A model generated the notes under the pieces. It saw only the letters and a list, made by a program, of their open reading frames with translations, had not been told where the DNA came from and did not search any database. Both the position numbers and the translations under genes were made by a program. Shown here one piece after another: positions 7,318 through 15,888 of a stretch of DNA of 40,600 nucleotides. The stretch is taken from assembly GCA_902786855.1 (NCBI GenBank), contig CADAEH010000018.1, positions 1-40,600 of the forward strand, given 5' to 3'. Every line of letters begins with the position of its first letter. Positions within the stretch are counted from its first letter, which is position 1. This stretch comes from an uncultured Eubacteriales bacterium. Lineage in GTDB: Bacteria > Bacillota > Clostridia > Peptostreptococcales > Anaerovoracaceae.

Positions 7318-7360
7318 AAGCTCCTTTCGCCGGAAACAACCGGCGGAAGGAGCTTTTCTT
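7318..7360 (+). terminator. Intrinsic terminator of metNIQ
   Basis: A 16-bp stem with one G-T wobble: AAGCTCCTTTCGCCGG (7318-7333), loop AAACAA, CCGGCGGAAGGAGCTT (7340-7355), then TTCTTTT. Confidence 0.92.
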
Positions 7361-7534
7361 TTCCAGCCGGGAACGGAAGCCCGGCGCGTGTTATGGTCCG
7401 GGAAAATGTATAGAATCGATACAAAAGGGTAATGACCGTTTATCTCCCTTGTCCAATATGGATGGTGCTGTTACACTTTTATTACTATTGGTGGGGGAGC
7501 AATATTCGTTTTGCGGATAGAAAGGAGAATTTGT

Positions 7535-8881
7535 ATGGTGAAGAAATCAAAAATACTGGCCGTCTTACTGGCTTTTGCGATGGTAGTGACATTCATGCCG
7601 TTTACTGCTCTGAATGTCGATGCTGCTTCAAAAGGCAAGGTCAAGATGGTTACCCAGGTAACGAGTGACGATGGATCAGTAGTCAAGTACTCATATAATA
7701 AGAAAGGTCTGGTAAGCAAGATCGTATCGACCTGGGGTGAAAAGGGAAGTGACAGTGACAGCTATGAGACATCAGTAACAACTTTCAGCTATAACAAGAA
7801 GAACAGGATCACAACAAAAGTAACAAAGACATCTTTCCAGAATATTGAATATAAGATGGACCGGACAACCGGCAAGAGGATTCTCGGTACTGAGGAGAAT
7901 GTTGTTACAACGACCACTACTGTTGAGAATTTTGTATACAACAATAAAGGTCTGGCAACACAGTCCGTCAGGACATCGACAACTGTGAAATCCGGGAGCG
8001 AGGTCTACGATAGTGAGACTACGACCTATAAAGACAACGGAAACGGAACTTACACAGAGACATATATTGAAAAGGGCGAGAAACCTTCTGTTTATGTAAG
8101 AAGTGATAAAAAAGTTACAACGATCAATTATTCATACGATAAGAAAAAGCGCGTAAGCAGTGCGGCTGTTTCCGAAGTTGATTCGTACTCTTCAACACAT
8201 AGCTATACAGATGAAGGCAAGACATATGCATACACAAGTGAAAGATCCGATACGAATGTATACACAGAAGCTTACGCATATGGCAAGAAGAACCGTATGA
8301 AAAAAATGACAACATATAACCCTGGCGTAGAGAACAGCACAGATAAGTATATACTGACTGTTAATGGCAAACTTGACTATTCAGAAGTGGAAATAACAGC
8401 GAACGGCCAGAGAAAGACCATAACTACCGATGAAACCGGAAAGAGTGAGACCAAGATAGACTCTAATTACAAGAACAGACCGGAGCCGACAAACCTGATC
8501 CAGACATTCAAGTATGACAAGAAAGGTAACCTGAAAACGATCGCAGCAACCGGTTCCGAGACAGAGTGGAGAACTGTGTACAATGAGACCACAGGTCAGC
8601 CTACATATGACGCATCAGGAAAGATTGTCAAGCAGCTCATTTCTTACCTGACATCAAGGGTCACGAATTACGAGAACACTGTAAAGAAGGGTTCAAACCG
8701 CATCTCTAAACAGCTTGCTATGACAACATCACAGAGAGAGAGAGCCAGAAGTGCCGGCTATGGCCTGAGCGGACGTGTAGTATACAAGGTCAAGGCAAAG
8801 AAAGCTTCCGATAAGAAATCCGCGGAGAAGCAGCAGTGGATGATCCAGAACGGACCATTCGCAGGAGTTGTAGGTCTGTAA
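7535..8881 (+). CDS. Secreted YD-like repeat protein of unknown function
   Basis: 448 residues. A clear signal peptide (MVKKSKILAVLLAFAMVVTF, cleavage probably after VDA at about residue 30) is followed by repeated motifs of the form Y/F-x-Y-D/N/G-K-K-x-R/G-x-x: YSYNKKGLVSKI, FSYNKKNRITTK, FVYNNKGLATQS, YSYDKKKRVSSA, YAYGKKNRMKKM, FKYDKKGNLKTI. They resemble the YD repeats of RHS proteins but are spaced 40-70 residues apart and the protein lacks an RHS core or toxin tip. It is very rich in Thr, Ser and Lys. No sorting signal is seen, so it is probably released or held by charge. AAAGGAG at 7521-7527 fixes the ATG; a longer frame from 7511 is rejected. Confidence 0.7.
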   Translation: MVKKSKILAVLLAFAMVVTFMPFTALNVDAASKGKVKMVTQVTSDDGSVVKYSYNKKGLVSKIVSTWGEKGSDSDSYETSVTTFSYNKKNRITTKVTKTSFQNIEYKMDRTTGKRILGTEENVVTTTTTVENFVYNNKGLATQSVRTSTTVKSGSEVYDSETTTYKDNGNGTYTETYIEKGEKPSVYVRSDKKVTTINYSYDKKKRVSSAAVSEVDSYSSTHSYTDEGKTYAYTSERSDTNVYTEAYAYGKKNRMKKMTTYNPGVENSTDKYILTVNGKLDYSEVEITANGQRKTITTDETGKSETKIDSNYKNRPEPTNLIQTFKYDKKGNLKTIAATGSETEWRTVYNETTGQPTYDASGKIVKQLISYLTSRVTNYENTVKKGSNRISKQLAMTTSQRERARSAGYGLSGRVVYKVKAKKASDKKSAEKQQWMIQNGPFAGVVGL

Positions 8882-8922
8882 TACACCGACTTATAACTGA
8901 ACTCTTAAACCTTTAAGAGATT

Positions 8923-8950
8923 AAGGGGCAGACACTCGTCTGCCCTTTTG
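8923..8950 (+). terminator. Intrinsic terminator after the YD-like gene
   Basis: GGGCAGAC-ACTC-GTCTGCCC with flanking A/T pairs, followed by TTTTGTT; 42 bases after the stop codon. Confidence 0.9.
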
Positions 8951-8966
8951 TTATGGTAAAAGACTC

Positions 8967-8995
8967 TTCATTTTACGCTGGTATTGTTATATAAT
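8967..8995 (+). promoter_or_regulatory. Predicted promoter of the giant repeat gene
   Basis: A perfect -10 TATAAT (8990-8995) with a weak -35 TTCATT (8967-8972) at 17 bases. The leader of about 95 bases contains a perfect hairpin, GAAGCTGC-GTTT-GCAGCTTC (9029-9048). Confidence 0.5.
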
Positions 8996-9097
8996 TTACT
9001 CTGTATGATTATGTTGATAATTAGCGTTGAAGCTGCGTTTGCAGCTTCGGAAAAGATCCGTGTCAGCGCAAAGGAAAATAGATAAGGGAAACTGGAT

Positions 9098-12000
9098 ATG
9101 GATAAGAATTTCATTAAAGTAGACAAATGGGGCGAGTGCCTTTGGGGCATTGACGAGACCGGCAGACTGTTTATCAACGGCGGCGAAGCTGAGAGTCTCG
9201 AGGGAAGGAGTATCCCATGGGAAAGCTACCGCGGACTCATTACCGAGGCAGCAGTGATCGGAGAAGTCACTCTGCCTGAGGGAGCATCTCTCGCTGAGCT
9301 GTTCAAGGGCTGCAAGGGCCTTGAGGCAGCGGACCTGAGCGGACTCAATACGGAAGGTGTCACAGACATGCACTCGATGTTCGAGGGCTGCACCAGACTT
9401 AAAGAACTCGATATCTCTTCATTCGATACCCGCTCCTGCCATGACATGAGCAGGATGTTCGCAAAATGCGGCAGGCTCACTGACATTCTCCTCGGAGATA
9501 ACTTCAAGCTTGACGGAGACGGCACGACGAGCTGCGACAGACTCGCGGTGAAGGAAGCCGGAAAGTACAGACGTGCCAGAGTCATTTCCGCTGAAGGCTG
9601 CGTGATCAGATACCATGAGAATGCAGGCAGAGATGTTACGGTAGAACGCAAGAGCGTTCCTGATTTCAGATACGTAATAGAAAATCTCATGTACGACATC
9701 CCGGGCGAGAGTCTCGTATTCATGGGATGGAATACCGAGGCAGACGGCTCAGGCCGCATGTTCAGACCTGCTCAGGAACTGAACAGCATAGATGAGGACA
9801 TGGATCTCTATGCGATCTGGGCGAGCTTGCCAGAGATCGGAGAGGTACGCCCGGTCGACGAGTTCACATTCGGACAGCCGATACCGTTCGAACTGCCTGA
9901 GATAGTTTCTGCCGGCGATCCTAATGTCACCGGATATCTTGAAGTAAGCCCTACAGGTGAAGACGGCACATGGCAGGCCATAGACCACAACACGATCCTG
10001 CCTGTAACATGCAACGGCTGGCTGGTCAGACTGGTAGCGTCCAACAGCGTGGGCAAAACAGTCTCCAACGCAGTTGAACTTCATATCAAAAAGGCTGCCA
10101 AAGACATGTCCGGAGTACGCTGGGCGGAAGAAGCCGACATGACTTATGACGGCACTCCGAAACACGTCTGGCTCGAGGGACTGCCGATCGGTGTCAATGC
10201 CGAGTATCAGGGCAATTCAGCTGTTGAAGCCGGTAATTATGTCGCCAGAGTAGATCTCGAATACGATGAGGACAATTTCAGCGAGCCGACACTTCAGAAT
10301 GAATACGAGTGGGCTGTCAAGAAAGCTGTCTATGATATGTCACACGTACGCTGGGACTATGCAGGCGACTTTATGTATGACGGAAAGGAAAAGGAAGTAG
10401 TCCTTACCGGACTGCCTGCAGGAGTCACCGCTGTTTACGAGAACAATAAGGCAGTGAATGCAGGCATCTACACAGCTACAGCATCGCTCAGCTACGATAC
10501 TGTCAACTATGAGAAGCCCGCAGATATCACGCCTTGCGTATGGGAGATAGAAAAAGCTGTCATCGATCCGGCAGGACTTGAATGGTCAGAATACGATAAA
10601 TTCGTCTACGATGGCCAGCCTAAGACAGTGCGCATACTCAATCTTCCTTCCGATGCAGTCGTAGAATACGACGGTGCAAGCGAGACACCTGCCGGCAAGT
10701 ACCTTGCAAGGGCTGCCTTCGTTGGAAACTACAAAGCATCAGGTCAGGTAGAGTACGAGTGGGAGATCACAAAAGCTTCCTATGATATGGGAGTTGCCAG
10801 ATGGGCATACGATAAGCCGTTTGACTTTGACAGGGAGACACACAGCGTAGAACTGACAGGAGTTCCTGCAGAGCTGGAAGTCAGATACAGAGGCAACAAG
10901 GGGATCTCTGCAGGAGATTACCAGGCAACGGCGTCATTCATCAACCCGGATACACATAACTTCTTCACACCGGACGACATGGAACTCACATGGACCATAA
11001 AGAAGAAGGTCCTCGATATGTCGCTTGTGAAGTGGGATTACCCGGGAGCTTTCACATATGACGGGCAGAACAAGAAAGTAGAGCTTACAGGTCTTCCTGC
11101 AGGTGTTCATGTCGACTACGAGAATGCCAGCGCATTCAATGCAGGCGTATACAATGCACACGCGATCCTCGAGTATGACTCAGACAACATGTTCGCGATG
11201 CAGCCGGCAGACTGCCAGTGGAAGATCAACAAAGAGAGATTCGATGTTTCCGGTGTCAGCTGGGATTATGAAAAAGCTTTCACTTACGACGGAAAAGAGC
11301 ACAGCGTATACCTTGCCGGTGTTCCGGAAGGTCTCGATGTAGAGTATCAGGACAACCACAAGGTAGAGGCAGGAAAGTACGTAGCTACAGCAGTCCTGAT
11401 TCCGAGTGATCCAATGAACTATGAAGCTCCTGAGATCAACGGCTGCACATGGGCGATCAATAAAGCGCAGATCGAGAAGCCTGATCTCGAGTGGACAGAC
11501 TGCACAGACTTTGTATACGACGGAACAGACAAAACAGTAGAGATCATCAGCGATCTCAGAGACGATGTCACCGTTGAATACGCATTCAATAAATATCACA
11601 ACGCAGGCAGATATTATGCAAAAGCTATCTTCACTCCTGTGGATGACAACAATTATCTGCCGCCGAAGCCGCTCGGATATTCGTGGAGCATCGGCAAGGC
11701 CGACCCTGACATCGCCGGGGCAGTCTGGGACTATACCAGCGCTTTCACTTATGACGGCAGCAGAAAGGGAGTAAAACTCACCGGCGTTCCTGAAGGTGTC
11801 CACGTGACATATTCAAACGCTTCCGCTGTAGATGCGGGCGACTATACTGCGATCGCAAGATTCAGCGTTTCGGATACCGCCAACTTCAACACCAGCATTC
11901 CTGACATGACACTCGACTGGAGCATTGAAAAGGCTGAGTTCGACCTCAGGAACGCAAAGTGGCAGGAAGAGAGAAGATTTACATACGACGGAGAAGAAAA

Positions 12001-15000
12001 GAGAGTAGCGATCACCGGTCTGCCTGATGGACTCGATCCTGTTTACACAGGCAATATAGCATCGAAAGCAGGCGTATACATGGCTGAGGCAGCTTTTGCA
12101 TTCGATGAGAAGAATTTCGTGAGACCGGAATTCCGCGAGTGCACATGGATCATCGACAAGGCAAAGGTCGATGTCGACGGCGTAGTCTGGTCATATGAGA
12201 AGCCATTCACATACGACGGCTCAGAAAAGGTCATCTATGCACTTGGAATTCCTGAAGGCTGCTACGCTGTTTACAGCAACGCAAGAGCCAGCAATGCAGG
12301 TACTTACGTAGGTACAGCCGAGATAAGACCGGAAGATGCAGACAACTACACACCGTCCAAGATCAATAACATCACCTGGAGAATAGAGAAGGGTGATTAT
12401 GATATGAGCCACGCTTACTGGGATTATGACAGGCCTTTCACATATGACGGGACTGAGCATACAGTGGTCCTCAAGGGCCTTCCGGAAGGAGTGACTCCTG
12501 CATACAGAAACAATACAGCTGCTGATGCAGGCACTTACGAGGCCAGCGTATCGTTCAGAGCAGCTGACGAGAGGAATTACAACGTTCCTGAATTTGAGAA
12601 CTGCACATGGACCATCAACAAGGCTGACTACGACATGTCATCTGTTCAGTGGAATTACAGTGGCGAGTTCAGCTACACAGGCAGGATGCATGAAGTAGAG
12701 CTCAGAGGACTTCCTGAGGGAGTAAGAGCGATCTATTCAGGCAATGCCGCAGCGGATACCGGTGTCTATGAGGCTGCAGTTGACCTGATCCCGTTCGATC
12801 AGAGCAACTACAACAAGCCTCACGTCGACAGCTGCAGATGGCAGATTGTCAAAGCCGACTATGAGATGTCCGCAGTCAAATGGGATTACACCGACGCCAA
12901 GGTCTATAACGGCAGAGTCCAGAGCGTAATGCTCGAGCAGCTTCCTAACGGAGTCAGTGCAGACTACAGGAACAACGAAGCAGTCGGAGCCGGCAAGTAC
13001 ACAGCGAGAGCGATCCTCAAGGTCTCGGATGAGGCCAACTACAATACGCCTTCATTCCGGGACTGCGACTGGGAGATCATCAGAGCAGACTACGATATGT
13101 CCGGCGCTGAGTGGGATTACCAGCCGGGCTCGTTCACATACGACGGCGACAGGAAGAAAGTCGAACTCTTCAACCTGCCTGAGAACGTGACAGCAACTTA
13201 TGAGAACAACACCGGTTTCCTCGCAGGAGACTATGTTGCCACAGCTTCATTCAGGACATCAGATGTGAACTACAACTCACCTGAGGCTATCACTCTGCCT
13301 TGGAGCATAGGCAAAGCAGAGTACGACATGTCCTCGGTTAGATGGGATTATTCCGGAGAGTTTGTATATGACGGCACTCCTAAGAGAGTCGAGCTGACAG
13401 GTCTCCCTGAGGGCATTAGCGTCGACTACGAAAACAACACAGCTGTTGATGCCGGCACATACACGGCAACAGCCAGCTTCAAGACCAACACCGGCAACTA
13501 CAGTGTACCTGGACCTATGAGCTGCACATGGACCATCAACAAGGCTGATCCGGATATCCGCAGGCTCAGATGGGATTACTCGCAGCCGTTCGTATATGAC
13601 GGCAGCGTCAGGACAGTAGAGCTCGCAGGAATGCCTGAGACGATAGAAGCATCATACACAGGCAACACAGGCGACATCGTCGGAACATACACGGCACATG
13701 CAGATCTCAGACCTGTCAACCCGGACAACTACAACTATCCGTCGATAGCAGACTGCAACTGGGAGATAGTAAAAGCAGAGTACGACATGTCCGATGCAAG
13801 GTGGACCGGGGATATGAGATATGTTTACGACGGCACCGAGAAGTCTATCGCTCTGACAGGTCTGCCTGAAGGAGTGACACCTGTATACAGCGGCAATGCA
13901 GCTACAGATGCAGGTACATATACTGCAAGCGCTGACCTTGTATACGATGAACACAACTTCATCAAGCCTGCAGTCGGCAGCATGGACTGGAGGATAGACA
14001 AAGCCGTTTACGACATGTCAGAGGTCGCATGGGATTATGAAGATAACTTCACCTACAGCGGAAGTGAGAGAAGCGTTGCTCTCAAGGGCCTGCCTGCAGG
14101 TGTCACTGCTGTCTACTCCGGAAATACCGGGACAGACGCAGGCGACTATGAAGCTTCGGCAGAGTTCAATTACGATGAGAGGAACTACTTCAAGCCTGAG
14201 TTCGGACCTGTAAGATGGCGCATCGGCATGGCAGACGCTCCTGTCGACACAAGCAGCATCAGGTGGAACTATGAAGGTCCGTTCGTTTACGACGGCACAC
14301 CTAAGAGCGTTGCCCTTGCAGAGAGAGCACTCGAGCAGGGATTCCTCGACAAACTGCGCGGCAAAGCACCTGTCATGGAGATCATAGGCATACCTGAAGG
14401 TTTTGAGGTTGTATACGAAGACAACGTTGCAACAGACGCAGGCGTATACTATGCCAAGGCAAAACTCGTAAGGCCTGGCGACACCAACTACAGAGAGGTC
14501 ACAGTACCTGAGTGCAGATGGGAGATCCAGAAAGCCGGTATCGATATGTCAGATGTCCACTGGGATTACAGCGGTGCATTCACTTATGACGGCAGCGAGA
14601 AGACCGTCAGCCTGGCAGGACTTCCAGACAACGTGGTCGTGACTTATACCGGAAATGCTGCAACGGGCGCCGGCGAGTACGAGGCAATGGCAGAGATCGC
14701 TGCGGCAGATCCTGTCAACTTCGAGACACCTGAACCTGTCAGAGGATGCTGGTGGAAGATCAACAGAGCCAGGTACGACATGTCGGGGACAGAGTGGGCT
14801 TACAGCGATGACATCATCTACAGCGGAGAAGAAAAGAGCGTAGCTCTTGTCGGGCTCCCTGAGGGTGTCAGAGTGGCTGCATACAGAGGCAACGCTGCCA
14901 TTGATGCAGGCACATACATGGCAGAAGCCATCCTCGACTACAGCAACAAGGACAACTACGAAGAGCCGACAGTAGCCAACCTCAAGTGGAGGATCCAGAA

Positions 15001-15481
15001 GAAAAAGATCAACACCTCCGCTGTCAGATGGGACTATGACGAGAGCACACTCTTCGTGTTCGACGAGAAACCTAAGAAAGTCTCACTCATAGGTCTGCCT
15101 AAGGATGCAGAAGTAGTATATGTAGACAACGTCAAGATCAATGCCGGCACATACACTGCAAGAGCAAGACTGACATACGATACCAGAAACTGCGAGGCAG
15201 ACGAGATCGCCGATCTCAAGTGGAAGATCGAAAAGGCGAACTACGACACCGAGCACGTCTACTGGAGCTACGACAAGCCATTCATCTACGATGCTTACGA
15301 AAAGAGTATCGTGCTGAGGAACGTGCCAAAGTCCATCGACGTCAGATACAGAGACAACAAGGCGATCGCAGTCGGAACATACACAGCCAAGGCATACCTG
15401 ACCTACGACAGCGATAACTACAACGCGCCTGAGATCGACACGACCATCGACTGGGCGATCGTATCAGGCGAAAGAGAATAA
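9098..15481 (+). CDS. Giant MBG/YDG-repeat protein with BspA-like N-terminal cap
   Basis: 2,127 residues. Residues ~9-60 form the WGxCLWGID start common to BspA-type surface proteins; ~70-140 are a DUF285-like leucine-rich stretch (MHSMFEGCTRLKELDISSFD, MSRMFAKCGRLTDI); ~195-270 resemble a Listeria-Bacteroides (Flg_new/InlB) repeat ending in FMGWNTEADGSG and LYAIWA. From ~333 to the end I count 23 units of about 76 residues with the pattern YDMSxVxWDY, FxYDGxxKxVxLTGLPEGV, xYxxNxAxDAGTYTA, NYxxP and CxWxIxKA, matching MBG/YDG-type Ig-like repeats. Unit 19 has an extra ~20 residues. No signal peptide, membrane anchor, LPXTG or SLH domain is visible, unlike most proteins of this design. The ATG at 9098 is the only start after an in-frame TAA at 9083; AAGGG lies nine bases upstream. 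Function unknown; an adhesion or scaffold role is inferred from the repeats. Confidence 0.85.
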   Translation: MDKNFIKVDKWGECLWGIDETGRLFINGGEAESLEGRSIPWESYRGLITEAAVIGEVTLPEGASLAELFKGCKGLEAADLSGLNTEGVTDMHSMFEGCTRLKELDISSFDTRSCHDMSRMFAKCGRLTDILLGDNFKLDGDGTTSCDRLAVKEAGKYRRARVISAEGCVIRYHENAGRDVTVERKSVPDFRYVIENLMYDIPGESLVFMGWNTEADGSGRMFRPAQELNSIDEDMDLYAIWASLPEIGEVRPVDEFTFGQPIPFELPEIVSAGDPNVTGYLEVSPTGEDGTWQAIDHNTILPVTCNGWLVRLVASNSVGKTVSNAVELHIKKAAKDMSGVRWAEEADMTYDGTPKHVWLEGLPIGVNAEYQGNSAVEAGNYVARVDLEYDEDNFSEPTLQNEYEWAVKKAVYDMSHVRWDYAGDFMYDGKEKEVVLTGLPAGVTAVYENNKAVNAGIYTATASLSYDTVNYEKPADITPCVWEIEKAVIDPAGLEWSEYDKFVYDGQPKTVRILNLPSDAVVEYDGASETPAGKYLARAAFVGNYKASGQVEYEWEITKASYDMGVARWAYDKPFDFDRETHSVELTGVPAELEVRYRGNKGISAGDYQATASFINPDTHNFFTPDDMELTWTIKKKVLDMSLVKWDYPGAFTYDGQNKKVELTGLPAGVHVDYENASAFNAGVYNAHAILEYDSDNMFAMQPADCQWKINKERFDVSGVSWDYEKAFTYDGKEHSVYLAGVPEGLDVEYQDNHKVEAGKYVATAVLIPSDPMNYEAPEINGCTWAINKAQIEKPDLEWTDCTDFVYDGTDKTVEIISDLRDDVTVEYAFNKYHNAGRYYAKAIFTPVDDNNYLPPKPLGYSWSIGKADPDIAGAVWDYTSAFTYDGSRKGVKLTGVPEGVHVTYSNASAVDAGDYTAIARFSVSDTANFNTSIPDMTLDWSIEKAEFDLRNAKWQEERRFTYDGEEKRVAITGLPDGLDPVYTGNIASKAGVYMAEAAFAFDEKNFVRPEFRECTWIIDKAKVDVDGVVWSYEKPFTYDGSEKVIYALGIPEGCYAVYSNARASNAGTYVGTAEIRPEDADNYTPSKINNITWRIEKGDYDMSHAYWDYDRPFTYDGTEHTVVLKGLPEGVTPAYRNNTAADAGTYEASVSFRAADERNYNVPEFENCTWTINKADYDMSSVQWNYSGEFSYTGRMHEVELRGLPEGVRAIYSGNAAADTGVYEAAVDLIPFDQSNYNKPHVDSCRWQIVKADYEMSAVKWDYTDAKVYNGRVQSVMLEQLPNGVSADYRNNEAVGAGKYTARAILKVSDEANYNTPSFRDCDWEIIRADYDMSGAEWDYQPGSFTYDGDRKKVELFNLPENVTATYENNTGFLAGDYVATASFRTSDVNYNSPEAITLPWSIGKAEYDMSSVRWDYSGEFVYDGTPKRVELTGLPEGISVDYENNTAVDAGTYTATASFKTNTGNYSVPGPMSCTWTINKADPDIRRLRWDYSQPFVYDGSVRTVELAGMPETIEASYTGNTGDIVGTYTAHADLRPVNPDNYNYPSIADCNWEIVKAEYDMSDARWTGDMRYVYDGTEKSIALTGLPEGVTPVYSGNAATDAGTYTASADLVYDEHNFIKPAVGSMDWRIDKAVYDMSEVAWDYEDNFTYSGSERSVALKGLPAGVTAVYSGNTGTDAGDYEASAEFNYDERNYFKPEFGPVRWRIGMADAPVDTSSIRWNYEGPFVYDGTPKSVALAERALEQGFLDKLRGKAPVMEIIGIPEGFEVVYEDNVATDAGVYYAKAKLVRPGDTNYREVTVPECRWEIQKAGIDMSDVHWDYSGAFTYDGSEKTVSLAGLPDNVVVTYTGNAATGAGEYEAMAEIAAADPVNFETPEPVRGCWWKINRARYDMSGTEWAYSDDIIYSGEEKSVALVGLPEGVRVAAYRGNAAIDAGTYMAEAILDYSNKDNYEEPTVANLKWRIQKKKINTSAVRWDYDESTLFVFDEKPKKVSLIGLPKDAEVVYVDNVKINAGTYTARARLTYDTRNCEADEIADLKWKIEKANYDTEHVYWSYDKPFIYDAYEKSIVLRNVPKSIDVRYRDNKAIAVGTYTAKAYLTYDSDNYNAPEIDTTIDWAIVSGERE
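10094..15460 (+). repeat. About 23 tandem ~228-bp units inside the giant gene
   Basis: Each unit encodes one ~76-residue MBG/YDG-type domain, joined by a short K-A-x-Y-D-M-S linker. The units are diverged in sequence rather than near-identical, so this is an old array. Units 3, 7, 22 and 23 are the most divergent, and units 11-18 the most alike by eye. Confidence 0.85.
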
Positions 15482-15888
15482 AGGCACTCATTCGTGGGAA
15501 TGCTCCCGAGTCAGGCAGTCTGATCTATTCAAGTATGATAAGCCGTTCATTGATTGAACGATATTGTCTTGTGATAGAAGATCAAGCTGACGTTTTGAAA
15601 AGGGAGCAGTGCTAAGATCAATAACCATAATAATACTGGATAGTGTTATCTTCGTCGGTGGGCGCTGCATGCAGCCGCGCAGAATCGCGAGCGTATCGAT
15701 GCAGCTCACAAGAGAGCGGCAGCGAGAACGGCTGGAAGCTGCAAAAACGCAGTCGAGCGAAGCGAGCGGAGCTTGCAGCTTCCCCGTGAGCGCAGAGCGA
15801 TCGCCGATGAGATGCACGATACGGGAGCTTCGAGCAGGCACATTCAGCGCTCCCGACACAAATACAATAACTTGAAAAAAGAGGTATA
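15482..15888. other. Intergenic region with possible repeat remnant and hairpins
   Basis: No convincing gene. At 15527-15556 a frame reads FKYDKPFID then stops, close to the SYDKPFIYD of the last repeat of the upstream protein, so it may be a decayed repeat. A hairpin CGTTCA-TTGAT-TGAACG follows on from it. From about 15650 to 15890 one frame is open into the next gene and encodes Ala/Arg-rich helical sequence with no start codon before a late ATG. GGAAGCTGC (15734-15742) and GCAGCTTCC (15775-15783) form a 9-bp inverted repeat around a GAGCGAAGCGAG-rich core. No clear terminator is seen after the giant gene. Confidence 0.5.

Noticed and set aside
7535-8881. RHS/polymorphic toxin
   Set aside because: YD-like motifs are present but there is no RHS core, no cleavage motif, no toxin tip and no immunity gene next to it.
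9098-9200. Upstream start codon for the giant protein
   Set aside because: An in-frame TAA at 9083-9085 blocks any longer reading without recoding; no hairpin or UGA suggests recoding.
10094-15460. Tandem repeats considered as CRISPR or as an assembly artefact
   Set aside because: Units are coding, in frame, 228 bp long and diverged from each other; no spacers and no near-identical copies.
15609-15875. 88-codon ORF between the giant gene and the CNNM gene
   Set aside because: No binding site and low-complexity, arginine-rich sequence; not convincing as a gene.
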